NCBI RefSeq assembly: GCF_003725535.1
Contig: NZ_RJSF01000044.1
Location: forward strand, 1-47,810
Source: Nocardioides pocheonensis
Lineage (GTDB): Bacteria > Actinomycetota > Actinomycetes > Propionibacteriales > Nocardioidaceae
DNA: 47,810 bases
Direction: 5' to 3'
The position numbers were made by a program, and so were the translations under genes. Under the pieces are notes generated by a model. That model saw only the letters and a list, made by a program, of their open reading frames with translations, searched no databases and was not told the DNA's origin. Positions 21,491 to 30,396 of this stretch are shown piece after piece. Position 1 is the stretch's first letter. The number at the start of each line of letters is the position of its first letter.

Positions 21491-24400
21491 TCACACCGCG
21501 GGCGGCCACTGCGGACACACGACCTCGTAGGCACGTCTGGGGAAGAACTGCGTCCACTCCGCGCGAGAGAGGTTGCGACCCGCGATGTCGCAGGCGCGAC
21601 GCGCCCAGGTGCGCCTGCGCGTGTCGACCGACCAGGTTCGCCCGTCTGCTGCCGCCACCAGCAGCCGGGTGCTGTCGGCCACGTAGGCGATCGTGGCACC
21701 GGGTCCGGGGTGCCCGGTCGAGTACAGGCCTGTGGCGGGGAGGTCCGGGAGCGGGATGCTTCCCTGGTAGGCACCGGTCCGGCCGTCCCACAGGCGCACC
21801 CGGTCCGGCTGCACGGAGGCGAACTGGCTGCCGTCCGGCGCGAACACGACGTTGTATCCCCACTCGGACCGCGACGGCTCTCCGACCCACGTCAGCGTGT
21901 CGGTGTCCAGGAGTCTTACCGATCCGTCGGGATGGGCGGCGGCAAGAAGCCCGCCATCGGGGGAGAACGCGGCCACCTGCGCATCGCTCGACAACAGGTC
22001 GCGGGACGACTCGGCGATCTCCTCACCCCGTCGGGGGTCGACGCGCATCACGGCCCCGGTGTCGCTCAGGGCCAGCACGGACCCGTCGGCCGGATCCGTC
22101 ACCAGGGCCCGCACGCTGGCGCCGACGTTCATGCTGCGAACCACGCGGAGGGACTGCCGGTCCAGGGTCTGGAGGTGCCCGTAGCCGTCATCGACGTAGA
22201 CCGCGGCGCCGTCGGAGCTGAAGGTCGCGACCCCACCCCGCGCGTACTCCCGCCGGCCGGTCATCGTTCCGGTGCGGGCGTCCCAGACCGTCAGCTCTCC
22301 CGGTCCCGGCTCCGTGGTGAGCAGCCAGCGTGAGTCCGGCGACCACGCGTGGGCGGACACCGGTCGACGCACCGTCGACCTCGTGGTGGTGCGGCCGCTG
22401 CTCGTGTCGACGAACCAGAGTCGGTCCTGGGCGAGCCGCGCGACCGTGTGCCCGTCCGGTGCCGCCAGGGACACTCCGACCTGCCGTGCCGGTGCGTTGT
22501 GCGCGTCGTGGGACAACAGGTCACCGTGACCGGTCAGGTCCCAGGCCATCAGGGTGCCGTCACCCGACGCCGTGTAGACCGTGTGGTCGTCAGGGCCGAA
22601 GCCCCCGCCCCAGATCTGGTCGTTGTGCGCCGCAAGCCGGTGGACGGGTGTGCCGGTGCGGGTGTCCCACACGATCGCGGTCCGGTCGGCGGAGGTCGAC
22701 AACAGCATCGATCCGTCGTGGGAGTACTCGAGGTCCATGACCTCGGCGGTGTGCGCGACGAGGTCGGGCTCGCGCCTGAGGGAGTGAGCGTCGAAGCGAA
22801 GGATCCGACCACCCGCCGCCACGGCGAGGGTGGATCCGTCCGGACTCACCTCGATGGCTCCCTTGCGGGATTCGCCGATCAGGTCAGTGCCCGTCGAGCC
22901 GAGCAACCGCCGGGTCTCGACGTCGTAGGCCCGGAGCGACGGCTCGCCGGTCGTCGCCGTGTAGACCACGCGCCCGTCGGGGCTCAACGCCGCAAGGGGC
23001 AGGTGCGGCGCGGGCACGTTGAAGATCGGCTTCGACGGGTGGGCCAGGTCCCACACCATCACGGCCCCGGGGATCTGGCGGGTCGCGACGTACCGGTTGA
23101 CGCCGGCCACGATGCGGCGACCGTCGCGGCTGAAGGCCAGCGCGTACTCGACGTTGGCGCCACGCGGCCAGCCGCCGAGCTGTCGGGAGGACAGTGTTCC
23201 CGTCCCGACGTCGTAGAGGCGGACGGGCGGTCGAGCAGTCCGGGGTATCCCGGCCCGGTCGACCGGGTTGACCGCGGCTGCCATCAGGTGTCCGTCCGGC
23301 GAGAACGCGACCGCCGCGGCCGGTGTGTCGTCCGCGAACGGCGACGGAGTCAGCGTGTCGGCGTCGTAGAGCCGCACGCCCTTGACCAGGAGGCTCACGG
23401 CGACGACGGACCCGCTCCCGCCCACGGAGAGTGACACCGCCGAGTCTCCGGTCGGGCGGATGCGCTTGAGCGGACCCAGCCGGGTCAGGGTGGCGGCGAG
23501 GTTCTCCCACTCCTCGGCAGACCGGTCCACCTGGAGGGCCGCCAGTCCGACCAGCAACGAGGTGGAGGCGTCCTCGTTCGTGAGCGCCTGGGCCCCGGCA
23601 CGCCGAGCGTCAGCGAGGCCGGCGGCGGCCTCGGCACGGTCGCGCTGGTGCCGTGCCTGTTCGGCGCTGCGGGCGGCGAGGACTCCGGCGACCAGGGCAA
23701 GCACCAGCACGACGCCGACCCCTCCGAGTGCGCTCCGGAGCCTGCGATTGACCCTGCGTTGCTGAGCAAACCTGGTCTCGGCAGCGCGGAGCTCGGACTC
23801 TGACAGCGCGGCTGAGGCGGCCAGGAACTCCGCCTCGGTCTGGTCGAGGTCCGGCGTGGCGCGGTCGCGCCACTCGAGGACGCGACTCAGACGCGCACCC
23901 CGGTAGAGCTCGCTGTCCGGTCGACCCATGCCGTCCCACGCGTCGGCGGCCACAGCGAGGTGACGCAGGAGATGCTGGCCCTCGACGTCGTCCTCGAGCC
24001 AGTCCCGTAAGCGTGGCCAGACCTTGACCAGGGCCTCATGGGCGACCTGGACGGTGTCACCGTCGATGCTGAGCAGGCGTGCATCGACGAGGCGCTCCAC
24101 CAGGACTGCGTGGTCGTGGTCGGCGGCGAGCTTCGCGCGTGGGACCCGCGCGCGCACCGGGTCGCCGCCCTCGTTCGGAACGACCAGACGGAGGAGGAGA
24201 TGACGGAGCCGGTTGCGCTGGGGCTCGTCCAGCGCCTCGTACAGCGCCTCGGCCGACCGGGCGACGGCGTACCGGATGCCTCCGGTCGCCCGGTACCCGT
24301 CGACGGTCAAGGTCGCGCCCTCGCGTCGCTGCCAGATCTCCCGGAGGACGTGCGAGAGCATCGGCAGCGCCGCCGGCTCACCTTCCACGTCTCGCACCAG

Positions 24401-25708
24401 AAGGTCGACGAGTCCGGGCTCGAGCCTCAGCCCGGCGCGACCGGCCGGCCCCTCGATGGCGTTGCGCAGGTCCTGCTCGCTCATCGGGCCGAGGAGGTAG
24501 AGGCCGTCCTCGAGAACGCGCGCCACGTCCGCGTACGGCGCCAGGTCGCCCAGGTGGTCAGCTCGCAGGGACAGCACGAGCCCACCACCGGCGTTGACGT
24601 GCGTCGCCAGTACGGCGAAGTAGCCGGACCTCTCGACGGAATCCGTGCACATCGTGACCGCTTCCTCCGCCTGGTCCACCACGAGCGTCTGGCGACCTGG
24701 TGCCAGACCGGCCAGTGAGTCCAGCGGATGCGCTCCCGGTGTCGTCACCAGGACTCGCGTCCCGCGGCGGACGAGGGAAGCGACCACGCCCGCCCTCACC
24801 AGCGACGACTTCCCGATGCCCGAGGGTCCGACGACGGCCAGCACACCCGCGTCCCGCAGGCGTCTGAGGCACGCGGCCTCATCGGCCTCTCGACCGAAGA
24901 AGGAGTCCGAGTCCTCTGCCCCGTACGGCAGCAGTCCTCGGTAGGGGCACTCCGTGCTGACCTCGCGCCGCGCCGGAGGCAGCAACGACGGGTCCTGGCG
25001 CAGCAACCTGTGCTCGAGCTCGGCGAGCTCGGGCCCCGGATCGAGGCCGAGCTCGTCGATGAGCATCTCGCGCGCCTGCTTCACGGCACCGAGTGCCTCC
25101 TCCTGCCGCCCCGCCTGATAGAGCGCCGTCGCGAGGAGTGCCCATCGACGCTCCCGGTAGGGCGCCTGGGCAACCAGCGCCCGAGCCCGGTCCACGACGT
25201 CCTGGGCGTGGCCCGCCGCGGTCTCCGCCTGGACCAGGATCTCCTCGGCGTCCAGGCGAAGCTCTTCGAGCCGCCCGATCTCCGCGCGCGCAGGCTCCCA
25301 CTCGTCCAGGTCTGCGAGAGCACGCCCGCGCCACAGACCGCGTGCCTCGGTGACCAGGTACGACGCACGCGCCGGGTCGTCCTCCTCGAGGGCCGCCCTT
25401 CCGCGTCGCACCAAGCGCTCGAACAGCCGGACGTCGAGCTCGTCATCACTCAACGCCAGCCGGTAGCCCCACGGCCCGGACTCGATGGCACCGACGCCGA
25501 GACGCTTGCGCAGTCGCACGATGCACCCCTGGACCACCTTCGGCCACGACGCGGGGAGCAGCTCACCCCACAACGCGTCCGCCAGAGCCTCCGCCGTCGT
25601 GGGCTCGCCGACGCGCACGACCAGTGCCGACAGAACGATGCGGTCCCTCGGGCTGAGCCCGTTGGCGTGGCCGTCGACCTGGAGCGGGCCGAGCACGGCG
25701 ATACCCAT
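21491..25708 (-). CDS. BTAD (SARP-like) regulator fused to STAND NTPase, membrane helix and WD40 propeller
   Basis: 1405 residues. An N-terminal winged-helix domain (about 1-95, starting MGIAVLGPLQVDG and including LSPRDRIVLSALVV) and a BTAD helical domain (about 98-245) are as in AfsR/SARP activators. Next comes an nSTAND1-type NTPase: entry motif YRGLLPYGAEDSDSFFGRE, Walker A GPSGIGKSS (about 290) and a Walker B-like LVVDQAEEA. A membrane helix, GGVGVVLVLALVAGVLAA, lies near 655-677, and the rest is a repeated WD40 propeller (for example STSADRTAIVWDTRTGTPVHRL). The order implies a DNA-binding and NTPase half inside and a propeller outside, so it may sense something at the surface. ATG 25708 is chosen because the SARP domain starts there. 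It begins 40 bp after the HelD-like gene. Targets are unknown. Confidence 0.85.
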   Translation of the reverse strand: MGIAVLGPLQVDGHANGLSPRDRIVLSALVVRVGEPTTAEALADALWGELLPASWPKVVQGCIVRLRKRLGVGAIESGPWGYRLALSDDELDVRLFERLVRRGRAALEEDDPARASYLVTEARGLWRGRALADLDEWEPARAEIGRLEELRLDAEEILVQAETAAGHAQDVVDRARALVAQAPYRERRWALLATALYQAGRQEEALGAVKQAREMLIDELGLDPGPELAELEHRLLRQDPSLLPPARREVSTECPYRGLLPYGAEDSDSFFGREADEAACLRRLRDAGVLAVVGPSGIGKSSLVRAGVVASLVRRGTRVLVTTPGAHPLDSLAGLAPGRQTLVVDQAEEAVTMCTDSVERSGYFAVLATHVNAGGGLVLSLRADHLGDLAPYADVARVLEDGLYLLGPMSEQDLRNAIEGPAGRAGLRLEPGLVDLLVRDVEGEPAALPMLSHVLREIWQRREGATLTVDGYRATGGIRYAVARSAEALYEALDEPQRNRLRHLLLRLVVPNEGGDPVRARVPRAKLAADHDHAVLVERLVDARLLSIDGDTVQVAHEALVKVWPRLRDWLEDDVEGQHLLRHLAVAADAWDGMGRPDSELYRGARLSRVLEWRDRATPDLDQTEAEFLAASAALSESELRAAETRFAQQRRVNRRLRSALGGVGVVLVLALVAGVLAARSAEQARHQRDRAEAAAGLADARRAGAQALTNEDASTSLLVGLAALQVDRSAEEWENLAATLTRLGPLKRIRPTGDSAVSLSVGGSGSVVAVSLLVKGVRLYDADTLTPSPFADDTPAAAVAFSPDGHLMAAAVNPVDRAGIPRTARPPVRLYDVGTGTLSSRQLGGWPRGANVEYALAFSRDGRRIVAGVNRYVATRQIPGAVMVWDLAHPSKPIFNVPAPHLPLAALSPDGRVVYTATTGEPSLRAYDVETRRLLGSTGTDLIGESRKGAIEVSPDGSTLAVAAGGRILRFDAHSLRREPDLVAHTAEVMDLEYSHDGSMLLSTSADRTAIVWDTRTGTPVHRLAAHNDQIWGGGFGPDDHTVYTASGDGTLMAWDLTGHGDLLSHDAHNAPARQVGVSLAAPDGHTVARLAQDRLWFVDTSSGRTTTRSTVRRPVSAHAWSPDSRWLLTTEPGPGELTVWDARTGTMTGRREYARGGVATFSSDGAAVYVDDGYGHLQTLDRQSLRVVRSMNVGASVRALVTDPADGSVLALSDTGAVMRVDPRRGEEIAESSRDLLSSDAQVAAFSPDGGLLAAAHPDGSVRLLDTDTLTWVGEPSRSEWGYNVVFAPDGSQFASVQPDRVRLWDGRTGAYQGSIPLPDLPATGLYSTGHPGPGATIAYVADSTRLLVAAADGRTWSVDTRRRTWARRACDIAGRNLSRAEWTQFFPRRAYEVVCPQWPPAV

Positions 25709-25748
25709 GAGCCGACTGTCGACCCGGCTCCACCCCGGGGTCAACGGG

Positions 25749-27878
25749 TCAGCTGTGTGCGGACACCGTCACCATCTGCTGGGTCGCGCGCGTGTAGACG
25801 ACGTACAGGGTCGCGCGACCGGCCGGCGACTCCGCCTCGATCTCGGCGGGCTCGACCACGAGGATGCCGTCGAACTCCAGGCCCTTGGTGTCCAGGCCGG
25901 TGAGCACGACGACACGGGCGTCGTCGCCCCGGGCGAGCTCGGCGAACTCCGGCCAGCTCGCCAGCCAGCGGTTCGCCTCGGCGCGGCGGGCGACCGGCAC
26001 CACGATGCCGACCGTGCCCTCCAGGGCACCGACCAGCTCGCCGAGAGCCCGACGCGTCGCGGCTTCGAGGTCGGGGTCGACCACCTCGCGCGGCTCGACC
26101 CCGGTGGAGCGCACGGCGTTGGGCAGGTCGGCGTCCAGGCCGACGCGCTCGGCGTACGCCGCGGCGAACCGGTAGATCTCCGCGGAGTTGCGGTAGTTCG
26201 TCGAGAGGTGGAAGGAGTGCACCGGCTTGTCGCCGAGCGCCTGGGCGCGAGCGCGCTCGGACTCCGCCGGAACCGGCCAGGACGACTGGGCCGGGTCGCC
26301 GACGATCGTCCACGTGGCGGTGCGGCCGCGACGGCCGACCATGCGCCACTGCATCGGGGTGAGGTCCTGGGCCTCGTCGATCAGCACGTGCGCGTAGCCG
26401 TCGTCCTCGATCCGGTTGGTCGGCGGCGACCAGGCGCGGTGCCCGGCGTACTCGCGATCGGCGGCGGTGGTCAGCTCCTGCAACGAGGAGTCCGCGAGGT
26501 CGAGCGGGTCCTCGTCCGCGTCGTTGACCAGCGGCGGGTCGCCGAGCAGGTAACGCAGCTCGTCGACCAGCGGGACGTCGTCGACCGACAGGTCCTCGCC
26601 CCACGACTTCGCGAGGAGGCGGACCGCCTCGTCGTCGAGCACGCCGTCGGCCACCCGGGCGAGCAGGTCGGTGTCACGCAACCAGCCGAGCACGGTGGCC
26701 GCGTCGAGCACCGGCCACCACGACGACGCGAAGTCGAGGAACGCGTCGTTGGTGCGCATCTCCTCGGCGAAGTCCTCCTTGGTGCGCTCGCGGGCCCGCT
26801 CGGAGCGGACCTGGCGCCACATCAGGTCGATCAGCGTGCTCGCCACCCTCGTGGTCGACCGGTTGCGCGGGCCCATCGAGAGCAGCTGCCGGCGCGCCTG
26901 CGCGAGGTCGCGGGTTCCGAGCACGATCACGTCGTCGCGGTAGAAGATCCGGAACTCCCGCGGGCTGCCGGGCACGTGCTGCCGCGCCGTACGACGCAGC
27001 AGCTCGGCCATCACCGCGGACCCCTTGACCTCGGCCACGCGCGGGTCGTCGCGCCGGGTCGCGCGCAGGCCGTCGACGACGTCACCGAGGGAGCGCAGCG
27101 CGACCGCCGTCTCGCCGAGCGACGGCAGCACCCGCTCGATGTAGCGCATGAACACCCCGGACGGGCCGACGACGAGCACCCCGCCGGTCTCGTAGCGGCG
27201 GCGGTCGGCGTACAGCAGGAAGGCCGCGCGGTGCAGCGCGACCACCGTCTTGCCGGTGCCGGGGCCGCCGCTGATCAGCACGACGCCCTTGTTGGGGGCG
27301 CGGATCGCGCGGTCCTGCTCGGCCTGGATGGTCGCGACGATCGAGTGCATCGACCGGTCGCGGGCCCGGGAGAGCTGCGCCATGAGCGCGCCCTCGCCGA
27401 CCACGGGGAGGTCGGTCTCGGCCTCGCTGTCGAGCAGGTCGTCCTCGACCCCGACGACGGTCTCGCCCGAGCAGCGCAGGATGCGGCGCCGGATCACGCC
27501 GTGCGGGTCGGCGTGCGTGGCCTGGTAGAACACCGCGGCCGCAGGGGCGCGCCAGTCGATCAGCAGCACGTCGCGGTTGCCGTCGCGCAGGCCGATCCGG
27601 CCGACGTACCGGGGGTCCTCGTCGATCTCGGCGCGCATGTCGAGCCGGCCGAACACCAGCCCTTCGTGCGCGGCGTCGAGCGTGGCCATCCGGCGCGCCG
27701 CCTGGTAGACCATCGCGTCGCGCTCGACGAGACCACCCTCGTGGCCGAGCTGGCCGCGGGCGCGGCCCTCCGCCGCCAGCTCCTGGGCGGAGCGCGTGGA
27801 CTCCTCCAGCTGGCGGTAGACGGTGTCGACGAACTCCTGCTCGCGAGCGATCTCGCGCGCCGCGACGTCTTCGTTCAA
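25749..27878 (-). CDS. helD: HelD-like RNA polymerase-recycling ATPase (UvrD/Rep superfamily)
   Basis: 709 residues. HelD proteins bind RNA polymerase through an N-terminal coiled arm and use ATP to release it from stalled or DNA-bound states; some actinobacterial members (HelR) give rifamycin tolerance. Seen here: a charged helical N-terminus (AREIAREQEFVDTVYRQLEES), the family block LDMRAEIDEDPRYVGRIGLRD...LLIDWRAPAAAVFYQAT, Walker A SGGPGTGKT (about 205-212), the motif II region VLIDEAQDLTPMQWRM (about 495), TIVGDPAQSSW, and the C-terminal motor LDTKGLEFDGILVVEPAEI and YVVYTRATQQM. A TTG start at 27878 has GAAGGA about 10 nt upstream. I saw no long palindrome like the rifamycin-associated element before it. 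Length suits the class II form. Confidence 0.82.
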   Translation of the reverse strand: MNEDVAAREIAREQEFVDTVYRQLEESTRSAQELAAEGRARGQLGHEGGLVERDAMVYQAARRMATLDAAHEGLVFGRLDMRAEIDEDPRYVGRIGLRDGNRDVLLIDWRAPAAAVFYQATHADPHGVIRRRILRCSGETVVGVEDDLLDSEAETDLPVVGEGALMAQLSRARDRSMHSIVATIQAEQDRAIRAPNKGVVLISGGPGTGKTVVALHRAAFLLYADRRRYETGGVLVVGPSGVFMRYIERVLPSLGETAVALRSLGDVVDGLRATRRDDPRVAEVKGSAVMAELLRRTARQHVPGSPREFRIFYRDDVIVLGTRDLAQARRQLLSMGPRNRSTTRVASTLIDLMWRQVRSERARERTKEDFAEEMRTNDAFLDFASSWWPVLDAATVLGWLRDTDLLARVADGVLDDEAVRLLAKSWGEDLSVDDVPLVDELRYLLGDPPLVNDADEDPLDLADSSLQELTTAADREYAGHRAWSPPTNRIEDDGYAHVLIDEAQDLTPMQWRMVGRRGRTATWTIVGDPAQSSWPVPAESERARAQALGDKPVHSFHLSTNYRNSAEIYRFAAAYAERVGLDADLPNAVRSTGVEPREVVDPDLEAATRRALGELVGALEGTVGIVVPVARRAEANRWLASWPEFAELARGDDARVVVLTGLDTKGLEFDGILVVEPAEIEAESPAGRATLYVVYTRATQQMVTVSAHS

Positions 27879-27920
27879 CTCAAGCGTTCCTTCGGGAGAA
27901 CGACAAATGGGGAGTCGACC

Positions 27921-27926
27921 ACTCTA
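27921..27926 (-). promoter_or_regulatory. -10 box of the HelD-like gene
   Basis: TAGAGT on the minus strand, about 42 nt before the TTG start, leaving room for a leader that carries the GAAGGA ribosome binding site. It gives the gene its own promoter although VWA lies upstream on the same strand. Confidence 0.4.
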
Positions 27927-27988
27927 CCCGGCGTGGGCGGGCGGCCGTGGCCGAGTCCCGGAAACGCGCACACCGTCGTGGCTCCGGG

Positions 27989-29389
27989 TCACGCCAGGTC
28001 GTGCACGAACTGCCCGAGCTGGGTGAGGTTGCGGCACTCGACCATCGGCAGCAGCGCGGCGTACTCGTGGGCGGCGGAGTCGCCGGTGCCCCAGTGGCGC
28101 GGGGCCTCCGGGTTGAGCCACCAGGCGTGGCGGGCGCTCTTCACCAGCCCGGCGACCACCGGCAGCGCGAGGTCGGAGTAGTTCGACCGCGCGTCCCCGA
28201 GCACGAGCAGGTTGGTCTTCGGGGTCAGCGCGTCGGGGTGCTGCTCGGCGAAGCGCGTGAAGGCTCGGCCGTAGTTCGTGCGGCCCCACAGGGTCGCGTG
28301 CTGCGCGCTCGTGGCGAGCGCGGCCATCGTCTCGACCGGGTCCAGGCCCGGGCGGAACCGGTCGGTGACCTCGTGGATCTCGTCGACGAACGTGAACGCG
28401 CGCACGCGGTCGAACTGCTCACGCAGCGCGAACACGAGCATGAGCGTGAAGCTCGCGAAGTTCGCGACCGACCCACTGACGTCGCAGAGCACGACCAGGT
28501 CGGACCGGCTCGGGCGGCGGGGCCGGTGGTGGATCTCCAGCGGTACGCCGCCCGACGACATCGACGCCCGCACGGTGTGCCGGAAGTCCACCGGTCCGCG
28601 GCGACGGGCGGCCTTGTGGCGGTTCATCCGCGTGGCCAGCCGGCGCGCGAGCGGACCGAGCTCGCGGCGCATCTCCTCGAGGTCGCTCTTGCGGGCCGCG
28701 GTGAAGTCGAGCTGGTCGATGCTCTTGCGCACCGTGTAGCGGGCGACGTGCTCGGGCCCGCGGACCTCCGCGGCCCGGCGGCGCACCTCGGCCTCGACCA
28801 GACCCTCGAACGCCCGGACCTGCGCGTCCACGAGCCGCCGGGTCGCGGGGTCCTGGTCGGGCTCGAGGCCCATCCCGCGCAGCACCCGCGCCACCAGCTC
28901 GCCCGGCGAGACCCGGTTCATCACGTTGTACGACGACCACCGCTGCTCCCCCGGCCCCCGGCCGCGGATCAGCCCGAACCGCTGCACCGCGTCGCGTGCC
29001 AGCCGCGCCAGCGCGTCCGGGTCGCCCATGCCGAGCGCGTCGACGAGCGCGTCACGGAAGTCGGCCAGCTCCTGCGGTCCGTCGCCCGAGTCGGTGGTTG
29101 AGCCTGCCGAGTCCTCCGCAGCGGTCTCGGCAGGATCGACCAGCTGGTCCGAGGACGCGCCGTCGCCGATCAGCGCAGGGAAGTACAGGTCGAAGACCTG
29201 GTCGAAGCCGGTGCGGTGCGGCTGGCGCTTGACCAGCGTTGCGGCGTACGCCGCCCGCAGCGTCTCGCGGTCGGCGAGCCCGAGCCCCGTGATCGCGTGC
29301 ACCGCGTCGAGCCCCTCGGACAGGGAGACCGGCAGGCCTGCCGAGCGCAGGGCCTCGACGAACGCGAGGTGCCGGTCCAGCAGGCTCAT
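27989..29389 (-). CDS. VWA domain-containing protein (CoxE-like)
   Basis: 466 residues. The N-terminal half is helical and charged; the C-terminal half is a von Willebrand factor A domain whose metal site (MIDAS) is intact: DLVVLCDVSGSVANF (DxSxS, about 300), a threonine in WGRTNYG, and the aspartate in LVLGDARSNY. Such proteins work with MoxR AAA ATPases to mature or remodel metal enzymes or other complexes, as CoxD/CoxE do for CO dehydrogenase. Its ATG is 3 bp after the moxR stop, so the pair is one unit. No CO dehydrogenase genes are nearby. A linker (residues about 83-98) is encoded by a REP-like inverted repeat. Confidence 0.84.
   Translation of the reverse strand: MSLLDRHLAFVEALRSAGLPVSLSEGLDAVHAITGLGLADRETLRAAYAATLVKRQPHRTGFDQVFDLYFPALIGDGASSDQLVDPAETAAEDSAGSTTDSGDGPQELADFRDALVDALGMGDPDALARLARDAVQRFGLIRGRGPGEQRWSSYNVMNRVSPGELVARVLRGMGLEPDQDPATRRLVDAQVRAFEGLVEAEVRRRAAEVRGPEHVARYTVRKSIDQLDFTAARKSDLEEMRRELGPLARRLATRMNRHKAARRRGPVDFRHTVRASMSSGGVPLEIHHRPRRPSRSDLVVLCDVSGSVANFASFTLMLVFALREQFDRVRAFTFVDEIHEVTDRFRPGLDPVETMAALATSAQHATLWGRTNYGRAFTRFAEQHPDALTPKTNLLVLGDARSNYSDLALPVVAGLVKSARHAWWLNPEAPRHWGTGDSAAHEYAALLPMVECRNLTQLGQFVHDLA
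29095..29142. repeat. REP-like inverted repeat inside the VWA gene
   Basis: Arms TGGTTGAGCCTGCCGAG (29095-29111) and CTCGGCAGGATCGACCA (29126-29142), matching at 15 of 17 positions when inverted. It is translated in frame as part of a Ser/Thr/Asp/Glu linker in the helical half of the protein. The left arm equals the repeat core found at 15356-15374. Confidence 0.75.
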
Positions 29390-29392
29390 CGC

Positions 29393-30283
29393 TCAGCCCT
29401 GGCGCAACCGGAGCTCGCGGACCGCGCGGTCGAGGTCACTGCTGTGCTTGAGCACCACGCCCAGGGTGGCGTCGATCGTTGCCGCGTCGAGCGTGCCGGT
29501 GCCCAGGGAGACCAGCGTGCGCGCCCAGTCCACGGACTCCGCGATCGACGGCGACTTGCGCAGCTCGAGCGCGCGGAGCCGGGCCACCGTCTCCACGATC
29601 TGCCGGACGAGCGTGTCCTCGATATCGGGCACCTGCGAGGTCACGATCGCGTGCTCGCGGTCGGCGTCGGGGTAGTCGATGTGCAGGTAGAGGCAGCGCC
29701 GGCGCACGGCCTCGGAGAGCTCGCGGGTCGCGTTCGAGGTGAGGACCACGAGCGGGCGGCGTACGGCGGCCATCGTGCCCAGCTCGGGGATGGTCACCTG
29801 GAAGTCGCTGAGCACCTCGAGCAGCAGGCCCTCGACCTCGACGTCGGTCTTGTCGACCTCGTCGATCAGCAGCACGGTCGGCTCGGCGCGCCGGATCGCG
29901 GTCAGCAGCGGCCGGGTGAGCAGGAACTCCTCGGTGAAAATGTCCGTGGCCCAGTCCCGCTGTGGTTCCGCTCGCTCCTCCGACTCCTTGGATGTCACCT
30001 CTGCAGCCTGGATGAAGAGCAGCTGCTTCTTGTAGTTCCACTCGTACAGCGCGCGGGCCTCGTCGAGGCCCTCGTAGCACTGCAGCCGCACCAGCTCGGC
30101 GCCGGTCGCCCGCGCGATCGCCTTGGCCAGCTCGGTCTTGCCGACGCCCGCCGGACCCTCGACCAGCAACGGCTTCTCCAGCGCCCCGGCCAGGAACGTC
30201 GTGGTGGCGGTCGCCTGGTCGGCGAGGTAGCCCGCGTCGGCCAGCCGCTTGCCGGCGTCGGCCGCAGAGTCGAACCAGGTCAT
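29393..30283 (-). CDS. MoxR-type AAA ATPase (CoxD-like)
   Basis: 296 residues. AAA core with Walker A GPAGVGKT (43-50), Walker B LLIDEVDK, sensor 1 LVVLTSNATRELSEA and the arginine region RRRCLYLHIDYPD. The segment LLFIQAAEVTSKESEERAE is a longer insertion after the Walker A part. It likely acts as a hexameric remodelling motor together with the VWA protein encoded next. The ATG at 30283 follows a CATGAT hexamer by 6 nt, suggesting a leaderless start, and no ribosome binding site is seen. Divergent from the arylsulfotransferase-like gene. Confidence 0.85.
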   Translation of the reverse strand: MTWFDSAADAGKRLADAGYLADQATATTTFLAGALEKPLLVEGPAGVGKTELAKAIARATGAELVRLQCYEGLDEARALYEWNYKKQLLFIQAAEVTSKESEERAEPQRDWATDIFTEEFLLTRPLLTAIRRAEPTVLLIDEVDKTDVEVEGLLLEVLSDFQVTIPELGTMAAVRRPLVVLTSNATRELSEAVRRRCLYLHIDYPDADREHAIVTSQVPDIEDTLVRQIVETVARLRALELRKSPSIAESVDWARTLVSLGTGTLDAATIDATLGVVLKHSSDLDRAVRELRLRQG

Positions 30284-30396
30284 CGGGCCATCATGCCGTG
30301 CAGGAGGTTCGGCTGTTCCCCCCTCGGCGACGTGACCTGCGCCATAGGCTGGAAGAGGCGCGGCCGCGGGGCGGCCCGCTTCCCTGGGGAGGGAAC

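Noticed and set aside
25709-25744. TTG at 25744 as the start of the BTAD-STAND gene
   Set aside because: It adds twelve residues with no homology-like content; MGIAVLGPLQVDG at 25708 is the usual first strand of the SARP domain.
25485-28181. A plus-strand open frame of about 900 codons opposite the HelD-like gene
   Set aside because: Antisense shadow; the minus strand encodes a complete HelD-like ATPase with all motor motifs.
27989-30283. A CO dehydrogenase (cox) locus
   Set aside because: Only CoxD/CoxE-like genes are present; no coxM, coxS or coxL in the window.
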